Positions 12,141 to 24,894 of a stretch of DNA of 64,000 nt are shown here, piece by piece. The notes under the pieces were generated by a model. That model was not told where the DNA came from. It ran no database searches and saw only the letters and a program-made list of their open reading frames with translations. The position numbers and the translations under genes are program-made. Location: assembly GCF_002443255.2 (NCBI RefSeq), contig NW_019211456.1, positions 33,751,608 through 33,815,607 on the forward strand, given 5' to 3'. The DNA comes from Varroa destructor. Taxonomy: Eukaryota > Arthropoda > Arachnida > Mesostigmata > Varroidae. Every line of letters starts with the position of its first letter. Within the stretch, counting starts at the first letter, position 1.

Positions 12141-13960
12141 GGGACCTGTGATGATGACGATGATGTTGTTTAGCACAACGGTGGTCCCGGTAATAGCTAA
12201 ACCTGAAGGTGCCTCCGGATTATGTAACAGGATGTAGTAGTCTTCTGTGGGTTTGTTGTTTCGTGGGCTGGGTTGGGTATCCTCGCTAGTGGTGGGCGCT
12301 CACTCGGGATCTGAGGTGTCGGCGCCCCCTGGTCCCTGGCGCTGCTCGTTATGGTAGCAGTGGTATGGCTGCAGTTGCTGTTCCACGGGCTGTTGCGTCT
12401 CTTTCGACGCCTTCCGTAAGAGGCGATGTGAGTCCAACCCCAGTTCTGCCCGGTCTTACTCGCTTTCGTTTACCACCAGTGAATGAAAGCAAGAAATAGA
12501 GAGATAAAAAGAAAGAGCGACTAAAGGCAGTTTATGTAGCTGCTTTTGCTGGACGCGGCAGCAGTGCCAGCATCGCTTAAGCGTTCCGCCCCTTGCCAAC
12601 AGCCTGTTAACAGCCGCTGAACGCCCCTCCTTTGGTGTCTTAACAGGGACTCAACCAACGCCCTGCCCGTCAGCATCCCAACCGCCAGCACTATTCCTCA
12701 CTGTACCTTATTCCGCGTTGTTCCCTTAGCGCTCACCGCCTGTCTCCCAGTTTGCCTGACCTCCTTCTTTAGTTGCGTTTTCTCCCGAACGATTGCCACC
12801 ATCGCCAAACCGCCACTATCTACATTTGCCGTAGTGCCATATCACCATACCACACTCTAACCACCCTGAGCTGTGGCTTGCGACGACGTGTACTTGCTTG
12901 GTGTCCGATTTTCCCCGCTTTTGTTCTCTTCGTTTTCTGTTGGGCACTACAGAGTAGCGGCAGTGGTGGTAGTAGTAGCAGCGGTATTAGGGCGGAGCAT
13001 TGGCAAGCTGTAGCTGCTGCCACTGTTGCTGCAGTCTTCCTTGCCAAAAACGTAAGAAAAGCGGCTTCTTATATGTCTCTTGCCACCGGCTGTATGCTGT
13101 TTCCACGGCCGGCATCTCGTTCTCCATCAAGGCCTGTTCGCTGCTATCATGATCTTTCCCCTCTTTACCCAACAGCTACACGGCAGATATCTGAAGGGCA
13201 GCAGGGCCAGCAGCTCGTGGCCAGATCGTGGGGTGCTCGGGTGTCAGTGGTTAGTTAGCTACCTAGCTAACTACCCCTTAGCTACTATTATCGTCTAGCT
13301 ACGGCACGGCTGCTCCCGCTGCCGCTCCTCAAAGCAACCTGCAGCACCCCGAGCATCACGGTAAGCAAACCGGGAGCATGTCCCGTTACTCTCTGCTCGT
13401 CTGCTCCACCTAGACAGCGAGGGTGATATGTTCACAGACCGACAAGCCGCTGCGATTCTCGTCTTACCATCTCACCCCCCAGGTCCCTTCTTCATCCTCG
13501 CGTTATTCCCCAACTAACCGCTACTACTGCTACCACTGAGAACGTTACTGTGCCACGATGTTTAGCTGGAGAAGTTATGTAAGGGCAGACGAGAGCGAAT
13601 GGGGCGACCGCAGGGGCAAAGCGGTGACGGTGAGAGACGACAGGAGGCAAAGGAGCAATCTGCTCACCGTCACAAAATGGATCGTACACCAGGTCACACT
13701 GGCTCACACTGAGTGAATCGCTGGTCAACTAGCAGCTACTAGTGGACCAGCTAATCAACCCTTAGGCCGAACACAGTTGGGGTAGTGGTAAACCGGAGGT
13801 GGCGGTGATCTCTCTATAAAGCAGAGGCAAAGCAAATTGCGTTGTGGACAAGATGACCAAAAGGCGAAGCCCTAAGATTGACTAGTAACTAGACCTGCTG
13901 AGATCAGATGAAGCGATCCGTATGCAACAATTCCAATTTGCTTCAACCGATAATTTAATG
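12141..13960. other. GC-richer block, no gene supported
   Basis: GC-rich DNA with GGTGGTAGTAGTAGCAG-like triplet runs near 12965-12985. The longest plus-strand frame (12773-13258, 161 codons) encodes a serine/glycine-rich low-complexity stretch and overlaps open minus-strand frames, so it is probably a composition artefact. Confidence 0.45.
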
Positions 13961-15990
13961 CAGCGGTGTTTAAATAAGAACGGTCTAGATAGTACAAAGT
14001 AGTGTTGTATAGGCTTGCTTGTGGCATCCAATGTTCAGGGAGCTGGATTAGGATTAGGATTAGTTTTTACAACATGGATTGACTGATTGATAGCGCCATT
14101 GTTTCACTTCATATAGCCCGAGAACTGTTGTTGGTCAGTTCAGTTCACGGACGCGTCTTTAGATCTGAGCCGATTTGTGACTAAAGTGAATCTACTTTCA
14201 GGTAGGAGTACGTACCGGAAACAGATTTTAGATCGGTTTCAAGATAAGTAGCTCATAATATTTTTTCTTTCTCAGCGGAACGGCTTCCCGCCTACATGAT
14301 CTATTTGTTGGCTTCTCCTAACGGTTTGTCCTAGTGTTTTCGATGACACCTAATATGCTCGCAGTTATATGAAGGGAAACATTACCTGGGATTGTGTGCG
14401 TTTCAGGATATTTTTACACTGCATATAAATAAACTGCATTATGTTACTTAGCCATTTGGGGCGCAACATCGCTATAAAGGGGCGTCGGTAAGTAGAGACA
14501 AGAGTCAGGAAACGCACAGACATATCTGGTAATAGGTGGAAGCCGACTGGGATGTTGAAAATCGTGTACTGATTTTGGTGGAATAAAAACGTTCCAACAA
14601 AATGAAGGAGTAAAGGAGATCGAAACGACATTTCCCTTGAAGGTGTGATTATGTTTTGCAGCTGGAACCTTGAAAGTAGTTTCCACGGAGTGTTTGGGAT
14701 CAGCCGTAGACTCATGTAGAGGAGTATTCGAATTGGCCGAGCACAAAACAGCATTTCTGCACAGGCAGTTGCGTAGCAATTGCGAAGAAACGACCTCGAA
14801 CGAGAGGAAGTACTGTTAGTCTGCCATCAGCCAGAGTAAATCCCCAGTCCGACCCACTGATACCGTAGTTGGCGGTCTCTAGCGGTGCTTCCGGGGACGA
14901 AGCGGTTTGGCCGATTTACGCGGAGTTCAACACCCACGCGCGGACCATATCACCTTCACCCTAACGAGGAATGAAAGAAAGAGAACGAGCGAGAACGGAA
15001 GGATGTTCAGTGATCATAGATCAAATATGTATGGGCGACGTGGTCAGAGTAGCTAATGCGCATCTCCTTGAGTACGTTGCCATGGTAACCATGAACATGA
15101 GGCCGACGTTGGTTCAGATTTCAGCTTTGGCAAGTGGTTATTATAGCGTATGGTTATAATACCGTTTTATAGGTTTGTTGGGAAAATCCTAGATAAGTCC
15201 AAAAAGACACGCCTCGTCTGGACGTTCTAGTAAGGGTAAATCCTTAATGCTATAACGACAGAGTGATCCCAAAGATTTGTTCACATGGTAATTTGTCAAG
15301 TACCTGAAATTGAAACGCGACAATACCAGAAAACGTATGTTAACTAAACAAGCTATATATACATATATATAGCAATGCCCTACACATGCCCTATTGCCGG
15401 AGGTTTGCTAACGCACAACTGCAAGCAAAAAGAAAAACTCATTTATCGGGATGTATAATGTGTACCTGGCTAAGCTTCTTCGTCTTTCTCCAATAATTCC
15501 TGCAACCCTTAAACACAGGCAGAGCCACAGAGCTTGACACGTACCAAACCCAAATCGGTATACGCTGGCCCTTGCAACTTATACGCCAGATTAGCGTTTG
15601 AAAACTTCGTTGTCCCACTTTCGGGGATTTTTCGTGCACTCTTAGTCAACACTACTGCTACCACTACTACAACCAGACAAATGCGACAATCCTTGAAGGT
15701 TCGCCAACTCGGACCAACATCCAACGAACTCAGAAAGTTGCTGGCGGTAATCTACACACAAACGACATTTGAACGATCACTCGAAGAACAAGTCCTTCAG
15801 GGTTCAGATTCGTAGAAGGACCGAGTGTGATTTGGCCGGTTGTTGGCGGCCGGTAGCCCCCGAACACTGTCGCTTGACTTGATCGCTTCCCCGATCGACT
15901 ACTGAGCCTTTTTCTCTTTCTTAGCTGCTTTTCTGTTGATTTCAGACCACGAACTGCGATACCAACGCTGCTTCGAGCAGAATCCCCTCC
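13961..15990. other. mixed non-coding stretch
   Basis: No gene is supported. It contains a short GGATTA tandem (14044-14062), a short TA-rich repeat near 15352-15372, and overlapping minus-strand frames at 14365-14779 without recognisable motifs. Confidence 0.45.
14044..14062 (+). repeat. short (GGATTA)3 tandem
   Basis: Three units of GGATTA plus a partial unit. The hexamer resembles the arthropod telomere unit TTAGG with one extra base, but three copies are too few to call an interstitial telomere tract. Confidence 0.7.
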
Positions 15991-16004
15991 TCTGTTATTG
16001 TACT

Positions 16005-16666
16005 TCACGTTATCAGCGGTAGCGGAACGGTACAAACAGCATACCGTTGCTGCATTGATTCGTACACTGATTCGTATGTCTTTTGGCGTTGCGGCTCGTG
16101 GCCCCACGTCGTTCTGTCGTGTCTTCTTTCCGCCTTTTTGCTAACCGGAGTTGTTTTATGGAAAGCGAATCCAAGCCACGATCCAGTTGCCGAATTTCCC
16201 GTGCAATCGTCTTGGCATCCATGTCCGTCCAACTGTTCACTTCTCATCTTATTTTGCAATGTCTAAGCAACAGAACAACAACACGATTGCAATTACTACT
16301 GGCTGCTACCGCCACGAGCCGAGTCTCTCTAGAAGCCAAACAATAAACAAAAACGATGTCGACAACAGCCTGGTCGATAGGGCACGACGCTCGGACCACC
16401 TTGTCCGCGTCAGCCTGCAAGAGCTTCGTTCCGATTCGAATCAATAACATATTTTCGCTTGCGTCTTAGTCCTGAACTGGGGCAGGACTAGACGGGGGAC
16501 AACGAACCCAAGATCTGCTCCTCGATCCAATCGGTTTCTCTGGAGTTTCGGCTGGCGGTTTACTTGGTGCTGAAAACTGTGCCAGCGACTCACGCGTGAG
16601 AGTGATGGGCTTCGACGAACGGACCCATCGAGCCGACTTGACGAGGCAGCATGTTAACAACATCAT
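16005..16666 (-). other. unusually open minus-strand tract; possible decayed coding sequence
   Basis: On the minus strand one frame stays open from 16666 to 16013 apart from single stops near 16463-16465 and 16241-16243. Its pieces include SLAQFSAPSKPPAETPEKP, LLQADADKVVRASCPIDQA and DMDAKTIAREIRQLDRGLD, which have mixed, non-repetitive amino-acid use. A second minus frame (16259-16005, 85 codons) is also open, and so is much of the plus strand, so composition may explain part of this. No known domain is recognised. It could be a dead gene or retroelement ORF, or exons with small introns. A TGTTGCTTAG splice-acceptor-like site lies near 16261 on the minus strand. Confidence 0.2.
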
Positions 16667-16846
16667 TTGTTATATTGAAAGATGCAATTGCTGCAAAAAC
16701 AGAAGTAAATGCGGCAGTAACAACGTCGTCAGTTGCAATCGGACCATAAGTGAACATATAAACGAGCGTATAAACGCTCTCTCAATGCCAGCCACACATA
16801 AGATTACAGGCGGAACGATCAACTATTACTGTTTTTACGGGGGTAG

Positions 16847-16871
16847 CAACAACAACAACAACAACAACAAC
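16847..16871 (+). repeat. (CAA)8 microsatellite
   Basis: Eight perfect CAA units followed by C, read directly from the sequence. Confidence 0.95.
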
Positions 16872-16879
16872 GCTAGTGA

Positions 16880-18090
16880 TGGCGCGCGTAGCACACGTAC
16901 TGTAATGCATAAAAAAAAAATAATAACTTGAAGCGTTTTTTTTAAATTCAAAAAATATGGTGCTTATTCTACGAAGTAGCGACCTTTTGAAAAAAATATA
17001 TTTACTTCAAAGTCTGAACTCTAGACATATTTTGAGGATTAGCATAAAGTATAGCAACAGATTCATAAAGCAACCGACTAAGTTGATTTGAAGGGTAGTG
17101 AGTAACGTATTAACGAAAATAAACCGTTGATTTTTCCTCAATGTCAGAAAGGGTTTGGTAGATCAGATAGCTATAATTGTAACTTCGGAAGCGGTAATGA
17201 ACCAATGAAATTGATTGATGGAACTATCGGAATCGTGTAGCTACCTGTTGTTCGCCAAATGCACAGGTTCCGTTCTTCAGATATTTATACCCTAGTAGAG
17301 TAAGCGGTAGCTGCAGGTGCATCTGTTTCGTGTGACTGGTAGGTCCGTTTGCCTGATAGATCGGGGTAAGTGGTAAGAGGCGGTATGGCCTGTTGTTGCT
17401 TTTGCTTTTATGGCTTCCGTGAAGCCATCCCCTAGCGAGGTGTCTGCTATGAGGAAACGCCTGTTACGCCGAAGCAATCGAGTCTACTCAATACAATGCT
17501 CATTGTTCTCAATGAGTATCAATCAGCACCTCAAGCAGATGCTCGCAATACCATATACAACAACGATCTCGAACAGGCTTCACCACAAAATACACAAGCA
17601 CGCTTTTTATTAGTGTATGACTATGGCGTGCACGCAGGGTATCGTCCCATTTTTCTGCGCAAACATTCATTCTAATTTGTGCATCTACCGCCATAGATCG
17701 CTCTGGATGCGCACACACAGACAGAATAAATTGAATCTAATTATATTCGTTTAAATTAATACAATGACTATAAATTACTTTTTAAATTCTTGTTCCTACT
17801 GTGATTGTTACATTTACAGGAGATCGACTTATCTCTCGAACTTTGGGCACCTTTTTCATACAGCTTATAATAAAAGAAATTTTGTTATTGAACTTAAAGA
17901 GCAAAACGAAACAACTACAGCGGACTCCGTTATGGTGCATAAATTATGACCAGGTGTTTACGGGAAGTGTATTTTATTATAATAATTATTGTCATTAATA
18001 TCTATTTTTGCTCTTGAATCCAAATATTATACAATGTATTATATGCGATATACTATGGATTCCGAGTTGTTCTTTTCAGTGTTTGTAGCA
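16880..18090. other. AT-rich non-coding stretch
   Basis: A poly-A run and A/T-rich DNA with no recognisable gene or element. Short frames are open but AT-rich and anonymous. Confidence 0.5.
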
Positions 18091-20433
18091 CCACCTATAT
18101 GTGCGTATTTCTGCTGCTTCTGTTCCCTATTTTAGATTTCGCTGCTATTGGTAATGCTCCTGGTGGTGGAAGGATCTGTGATTTGACGAGCTCTTTGAAA
18201 GCGTCTGTCTGAACTAGAAAAGACGACCGTTTTTCCCCGTCTGCATGCCGTCGGTTGGCTGACTGTTGGTTGTTGAGCTTTAGCCTCGAAGCCTTAGAGG
18301 CTGCCAGTCTTGCTGAGCTAGGTCTTATTCGGGTCTTGCTGTTGCCGCTGCTGGAGTTGAGCAAAGTGAGAGGCAGCTGTCTGATTTGATTTTAAGGGCG
18401 GCGCAGGAGAAACCGACCAAAAGGAAAGCGGCGTAAGGGACGGCCGATCTTCGTGTGCTCCGGTAGAGCTCTAGCGGAGTCCCTTGAGCTGGCGAGGGCG
18501 GGGCAACAGAAAAATAACGGAAAGAAACAGAATCCAATCCCCGATCCGTATCCCTAGCCAGCAGGTTATAGCCCCAGTTTCAGCCGAAGCCGAGCGAACC
18601 GAAGTGGCAAAGAATGCTCAAGCGACGCGGATCCGATGGAACGACGGCAAAGGACCAAACCGACGAAACAGAAAATCAGGGAACAGAGGAACAAGGACGA
18701 AAGGAATCCTTTCTCATTCTCTTGATTTCTGCCGATTCGTTCGCTAACTTGCCTCTGTCGGTCACTGGATGCCCCTGCTTACTTCGTCTTCTTCCTCGTC
18801 TTCGTCGTCGCCGCCAGCGCCGCCACTGTCTGTGTCCCATCTCTGTCCACTAGAGAAGCAGCAGTGGCATTGGTAGGAGCCATCAGAACAGCCCCGTGCT
18901 GAAGGTGGTACTGGCAACGCCTTAGCAGTTCAGATTTTCCCGCTCTGAATCTTCTTTCGCTTTTTTTCATCCCTATTGCCTTTTTCTTCCTGGAGGGCCT
19001 GGATAGTCCTTCCCGTTGTCCGTTCCAGTTCTTGTGCGAACCATTCTCAGCCTTTCAGTCGTTTCCGGAGGGTGTGCTGGCACTTTTCACTGGGTTCCCT
19101 TTTCGCTTTCTTTTTTCTTCGTGCTAAAGGCACCGTGAAGGCAGAGGGGCCAACGGCAGCTGCGTAAAAACCGCCTAAGGAATCTTTTGATTCGTTGCTT
19201 GCTTCCACGAGGTCTTCAGCTACTGTTGCTACTGTCGATCTCAAGATTAAATCTCGCGCCTTACTTCCTCCTCACTACCCAACGAGGTATGAAGTGAACC
19301 GAGTCAGCTAACACGATCAGTTCACGAACTAAGACGTAGGACCCGAGGAAAACGACCCTTATGCTTTTACTTTTCTAGACATTACCGCTACCATCGCTTC
19401 TGCCGCCGCTTTAGCCGCTCTCGCAGCGGTAGTCAGCCGTAGTTTAAATTTTAAGGAATTTTCGGCTGTAACATCCGCAGCGTTCTTCCTGCGTTGCGGT
19501 ACAATTTCTCAGTTGGCTTAGCGATCGCTACGATGAAGATATCTCTGCGCCGTGCCTCCCAGCCTACACCACCTTCATAGCACCGTAAGAAACTTGTTCT
19601 AGAAGACACTTTGCTGCTCCGAGTATTCAGATGTACCCAATATTATATCACTAGTTTCCGTACCACTGCGAAGCTTTCGCGCAGAACCACGTTTGCTGCC
19701 TTCTGTACTTCAAGGCTGCCGCGACCGTTCTCTTCTAAGCTGGATTGGAAATGCGAATATAATCTCACAACGTCAAGCAGAACGGGAATTCCCGATGGCA
19801 ATGAGGATACTATGAGGAAGAAAATTATGCTGGCGTTGTGTTGTAATCGTCAGTGGCCTATTCCAGGCCATGCCCCACCTGCTTATACTTCTTGCAATGG
19901 TCGTTGAGGGCTACTGTAGGTAAGAACATGAGCAATTGGGGCTGAATGGACTGTTTTGCGCGAGCTGCCCTTGCAGACGCCACCCTCCTTGCCGGTGTAG
20001 CCAACTCCTGCGGCGGGTCGTAGAAGAGAACCGTTGCATTCAATATGGTCCGTGCTGCTAGAACAAACCACTAGTAACCAACAGTAGCTTTGGTATTTAC
20101 TAGTCTTGTTTCCGCCATTGGATCTGTTGCCAAGAAAAATTTTGAATTCAATTTGCGTTGCTACTCAGAACCCGCTTGCGCGACCACATGTGCTTCAGCA
20201 TTACAAAGTTTGACTTCCTCACTTGGTCCACTGTTAGTACCGTGCTCGCGGAGCTCCTCTCATACGGCGTTGTTAAATTCATGAATGAAGATCACGGCCA
20301 ATGTAAAAGGAAAAGTTGGTCGCCGGTGCTATCACCTCTTTAGTGGCGGGATAAGGAGATCTTCAGTCTGATTTTGCACGTCCTTTTACACCCATCGTTG
20401 CAATGCTATTTCTCCTATCAGTAGTACGATAAC

Positions 20434-20460
20434 ATATGCATGCATGCATGCTATGCATAT
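20434..20460. repeat. palindromic ATGC-type run
   Basis: Arms ATATGCAT and ATGCATAT flank an 11-base centre made of GCAT units, giving a 27-base inverted repeat of alternating purine-pyrimidine DNA. Confidence 0.8.
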
Positions 20461-21480
20461 AGGAATTTTAATGCGATTTAGTTTGTGAGCGAGGCGATGG
20501 TGAGTGTGGCTGCGGTAGCCACGTATCATTTTCGAGCACTAACAACTGTTATAAGCCGTACACACCACGAAAACACAACACGATATGAGAGCAAGATAAG
20601 GAGGAAAATATGGCGTGCTAGGGCCATATATTGTTTCGTACATGTGTACATTCTGACCAATGATGATGTACCTGTGTCCGTTATGCTCTTGTTCCTTCCT
20701 CGTCCTTTCGTAGCGGGGCAAAGCGCGTCAGGTGGGTGCGCGGCGAAATGGGTAATTATTGTTGAGATGGTGCTAGCAGACTTGAGTGTCATCCATTCCG
20801 AAATCCCTTTACTGAAGGCACTCCTTTGTATCTTTGGCCGCTAAAATACTGGCTCACCAACACACTCCAGGCGTTGATTGTCATCAACCATCATTAACAA
20901 CAACAAAATCCATCGAGTAAAATCATCAGCTACCCCTTGCGACCTCTGTCTTGGCGTTGTTCTCCATCGGTCGCTGCCTGCTTGTCTCTATTCGGTAATC
21001 ATGATACATTGCTAAGTTTCTGCGGTAGTCTCTCTCCGGAACTCCTCTCTGAGCATACGCAAGCACCCCCTAGAGGTGCTGATGGGCAACCCACACAACC
21101 ACGTTTTTCTGTTCTGTTGTTGTACGAATTCGCCACTAGTATTTTCTCGACGACATTGTTGCTGTTAGGGTTGTCCTAACTTCATGTAGTTCTGGGCTGC
21201 TGCTGTTGTTTCTGCTGCTCGAGTATCGAACGGCCGACGTGCCACGCCTAACGGAGGCTGATGCTTTGCGATCGTGACGATTCCTGCGGGCATCTTAAGG
21301 TAAATATTACCCTGGCGGTCCTTAGTCGACCCACCAGACGCGTTGTGTAACATGCTGCCTGAGGTCTGAACGTTGTATACCGCCACAGACGCACCAAGAG
21401 TAGGTCATATACATGCAGCGTTCGCAAAGCCACCTGCCGTAGGTGTGTCCTGTTTTTGCTGATTCAGAGGAGACCTGAAA

Positions 21481-21502
21481 GGGCGAGGGGGGAGGGGAGG
21501 GG
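21481..21502 (+). repeat. G-run cluster (potential G-quadruplex)
   Basis: G-runs of 3, 6, 4 and 4 with loops of 3, 1 and 1 bases. This meets the standard four-tract rule without splitting a run. Confidence 0.75.
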
Positions 21503-22237
21503 AAACGATTCGACTCAAGAAGGAACGGGACCAGGAGAGAACATTGGTGGCGTAGCAAATACATGAAATATGCACATACGATACCTTTTTGTATGTTTTA
21601 TCAACTTTTCATTTCATTTACATATTTGATTACGACCATTAGAGTAGATGACGATTCCGTTGAGTAGTGTCGACAGCGCGGGTTTTATTATGAATAAACA
21701 GGGTTACTTTCTGCCCGACAACGCGTATGTTGTGTCGTTTGTAAACCAGAACGCAAACAGTGCGTAAATAATATATAGAAATCAGATCTGAAGGTTCATT
21801 GCTACACATGCCCTATAATATACATAAAGAAAATAGTTAACTATTATAATTAGGCCTTTGTATTTTTGCTTAATTCATTGACGCACGTTTTTGTAAGCGA
21901 TTTATCATTAATATGTACAAAGATACGCGTTAGCCTGGTTCAACAGATGCTCACATAGTACGTGCTTGTACTTTATACAGATTACTTTTATATTATGAAA
22001 CAGGGGCTGATGCCAAAATTGCGGTAGATTACTTTGCTTTCGTTACATAATGGTCAGAACACAGCTCTGCCGGTTGCTCTGTCGCAACTATTTTTCTCGT
22101 CGTTGATGACTTCTTCAGAGCTATTTTTTGGCTTAAAATTCTCTTCGCGCTACCGTGGCTGACGCCGACGCGCCGTTACCAGGCCATCGCTCGCTTTTTC
22201 TACTTGCCCGTTTTCGCCGGGCCAGATCTGATGTGTA

Positions 22238-22257
22238 GCTGCTGCTGCTGCTGCTGC
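22238..22257 (+). repeat. (GCT)6 microsatellite
   Basis: Six GCT units plus GC, read directly from the sequence. Confidence 0.9.
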
Positions 22258-22576
22258 GGCGGTCGTCATTCCAGCATCGAGAACAAACGTCATCTTTGGG
22301 ATTCCTGTCTCTCCCATCTCCTTCTTCACTATAATTCGGATCCATGGCTATCTGTCTCTTTCTCCCTACTTGAAAGTCTTCTATTTGGGTCCCGCCTTTC
22401 CTTTGTCGTCCTGACAGCGGCCTACTGGCATCGTGACCACTACTTGTCGAGTCAGTACAAGGCGCTCTGGTGAGTACTCCAGAGGGCAAGCGAGCAGGTG
22501 CTCATCAAATTCACGCTGACTTCGTGCTCTCGACCGTCGCTATACGGTGTAAAATGTATGAACGAATGAACATTAT

Positions 22577-22604
22577 CGGTCGGTCGGTCGGTCGGTCGGT
22601 CGGT
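22577..22604 (+). repeat. (CGGT)7 microsatellite
   Basis: Seven perfect CGGT units followed by a TGGT variant. CpG-containing tetranucleotide repeats are uncommon where CpG is methylated. Confidence 0.95.
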
Positions 22605-24894
22605 TGGTGAAAGTCAAAAACAACAACTGCTTTGAGCTTCACAGACAATAGCATTAGGCGTAAGATAGAGAGAGGTTAGAGGGAGGGGCTTGAAAAGTTA
22701 GACGCTGTTCACTCCGACGATGGCTGAACTTGTCTGTTTTTGCTTGCCATTTGCATTAGGGATTTATGACCTTTACATCAACAGGCCGCACAATTGTGTT
22801 AGCATATGCACACGTGTCTGTGCGTCACTCTGTGGTCTGGTCCACAGAAATAGGTAGATGGGCGAGTTTTGCATGCCGACGATATGATATACGATGTCTA
22901 AAATAGTTACACAAGGTGTTACGATTGGGAAGTCTGTGTGGGTTATTTTACTTGATGTCTCTTACATCTAGGTATTGCAGCTTCAGCGAGCGGAAACACT
23001 TCATTGAATCAAGAAGATTAACTTTCTCCATGGCTACATGGTCCTGTTTCATGAATTTCAGCCATCCTAGATGTGCAAAGGCGATCATAACCATAGTGTA
23101 TTTAGGGATAAGATTATCAATAGCCAATTGGGCGTGGAATGAAAACAGTGAGTTGGGAACACTGTTCAGTATTTAGTGGTACTCTACTATCGTATAGAGG
23201 CAAGTATACAGACAAGTAATTAGTGTTTGGTTTATTATATGATATAATTAACTGCCGACTGATAATAGAAAGCTGTTCTGGACAATGAATGATTATAAAT
23301 CTATTGTGTATTAGTATGAGCAGAATTATGCAGAAAAAGTATATTTCAAATTTCAAACGCTTTAGCTGCAATTTAGTCAAGTACGCCTCGCCTTTAGTTC
23401 GCCCGTAGTGGTAACTGTTGAATAATTTACTATGAGAGTCTTTCCATTGTCGCAGAACATTGAGACGGTACGAAAACCGCAGATCGATTTCCTTTTATAT
23501 AGAGTAATTTGTTCATTTATCATTTTCGTTTCTTCTAACCATCCGTCCTAAATTCATCAGGACAGTATGGACATTAGTTAATATTTTACACGCCGATAAT
23601 TCCAGCCCAAATAAGCTGAGTGGCAAATAAATCGACACGGCAAATTCTATTCCTTAACCCTTCAAGAACAGGAACAAGCACTTAGGACTATAGGGTCGCT
23701 AGCGACTATGCTGAATTGATTGGAAAGCTTGACATTTCACGTATTCTAGAGATGGCTTTTCACTATACGACACTCCTGTTTAGTGCGACTTCCTTTTCGT
23801 TAGACAGGTAGGCGCTTGGAAGAAAACTTCATGATTTTAACCCTTTGTCAAGTACGCCTGGCAAAAAAGCCTGGGATGCGTATTGCTGGCGACAACGTAC
23901 AGTTTTAAACATTGGCGGCAATTCCGAGCGCCCTCTGTGGCCGCCACTGTGTGCATCGTGCCTCCGCGGCACATGTTGTAGTAAATGCTTTCGCCATTTC
24001 TCTCCGGTCATTGCCTGTTTGAGGTTGATAGCGTGTTTATCAGTACTAAAATTATGATTTTATGTATATATTGCTAATTAGTGACTTCAACGGGCAAACA
24101 CTGAGTAAAACCCTTTGCCTGCATTCATGTTTCCGTCTGTATAGGTTGATAGTGAGTACGTCATATTGGCGCAAAGATCTGTGAACTAGATTCGTATCGG
24201 CAGAATGCAGATAATTTTTTAATACACTTTTTCGCCATATACTCCCATATCAGCAGAAATGCATATGGCGTTACAGCAAACCTGTTAGCTCGATCGTCAA
24301 GTGTAAGCTCATTGTGATTAGACCGGGAAACTCGGCTAGAAAGCTGCCATTGTTCAAACTTTCGTTCATAACCCAAGATTTTTCGACGACCTTACCGACT
24401 CTTTTAGAATTAATTCGGAGTGAATCTAAAATGATTCATTGCAAACGTACCTACCCGGAAAAAACACGCATTTATTATTATTAAGTATATTATATATTAA
24501 GTAAAGTAAATGGTTAGGAAAATTGACATTATTTCTGCGTTGGTTTTGGCAGAGTATAGCACTGACGACGCTTGATGCACCGGTAATTGCAGTCCAATGC
24601 AATCTGTAGGCCTGCGATGTTAAAGACATCACGAAAAATGGCAAATAGAAAGGCGGAACGAATTACTTCGGTTTTCTTTACGAAAATATTGCACAAGTCT
24701 GACGTGTTCTCTGTGCGTCTCGGATCGTTCCTTTAATTGAACTACCTTTCCAAATTTTTTTTTCATCATATGACAAATGAATTGTGAATGAGGTATAAAC
24801 TTCATACGCCCCTCGTTGAATCGGCTACTCGGATGAATATCATCCAGTGTCACTTGGTCGGTCGCCGGGCAGTGGGTGCAGCTGTTTTATCCGA

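Larger units (their letters stand above)
18091..21570. other. GC-richer block grading into mixed DNA; no gene supported
   Basis: From about 18.1 to 19.5 kb the DNA is GC-richer, with TCTTCTTCCTCGTCTTCGTC-type pyrimidine runs near 18786-18805 and GCC-type triplets. Frames of 60-120 codons are open on both strands, with no recognisable product. A TGCATGCA-type palindromic run lies at 20434-20460 and a G-quadruplex-like cluster at 21481-21502. Confidence 0.45.
21571..24780. other. AT-rich stretch with short tandem repeats
   Basis: No gene is supported. It holds a CTG run at 22238-22257 and a perfect four-base tandem at 22577-22604. A GC-rich patch at 23925-23985 (near GCGCCCTCTGTGGCCGCC) stands out from its AT-rich surroundings but has no identified source. 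Confidence 0.5.

Noticed and set aside
14044..14062. GGATTA repeats as an interstitial telomere
   Set aside because: Only three units, and the hexamer differs from the arthropod TTAGG unit.
24426..24644. Minus-strand ASSVVSAILCQNQ, resembling the gypsy RNase H TDAS...GA.L.Q motif
   Set aside because: The TD is replaced, an extra segment is needed in alignment, and the strand is opposite to the better-supported gypsy remnant. Chance is likely.
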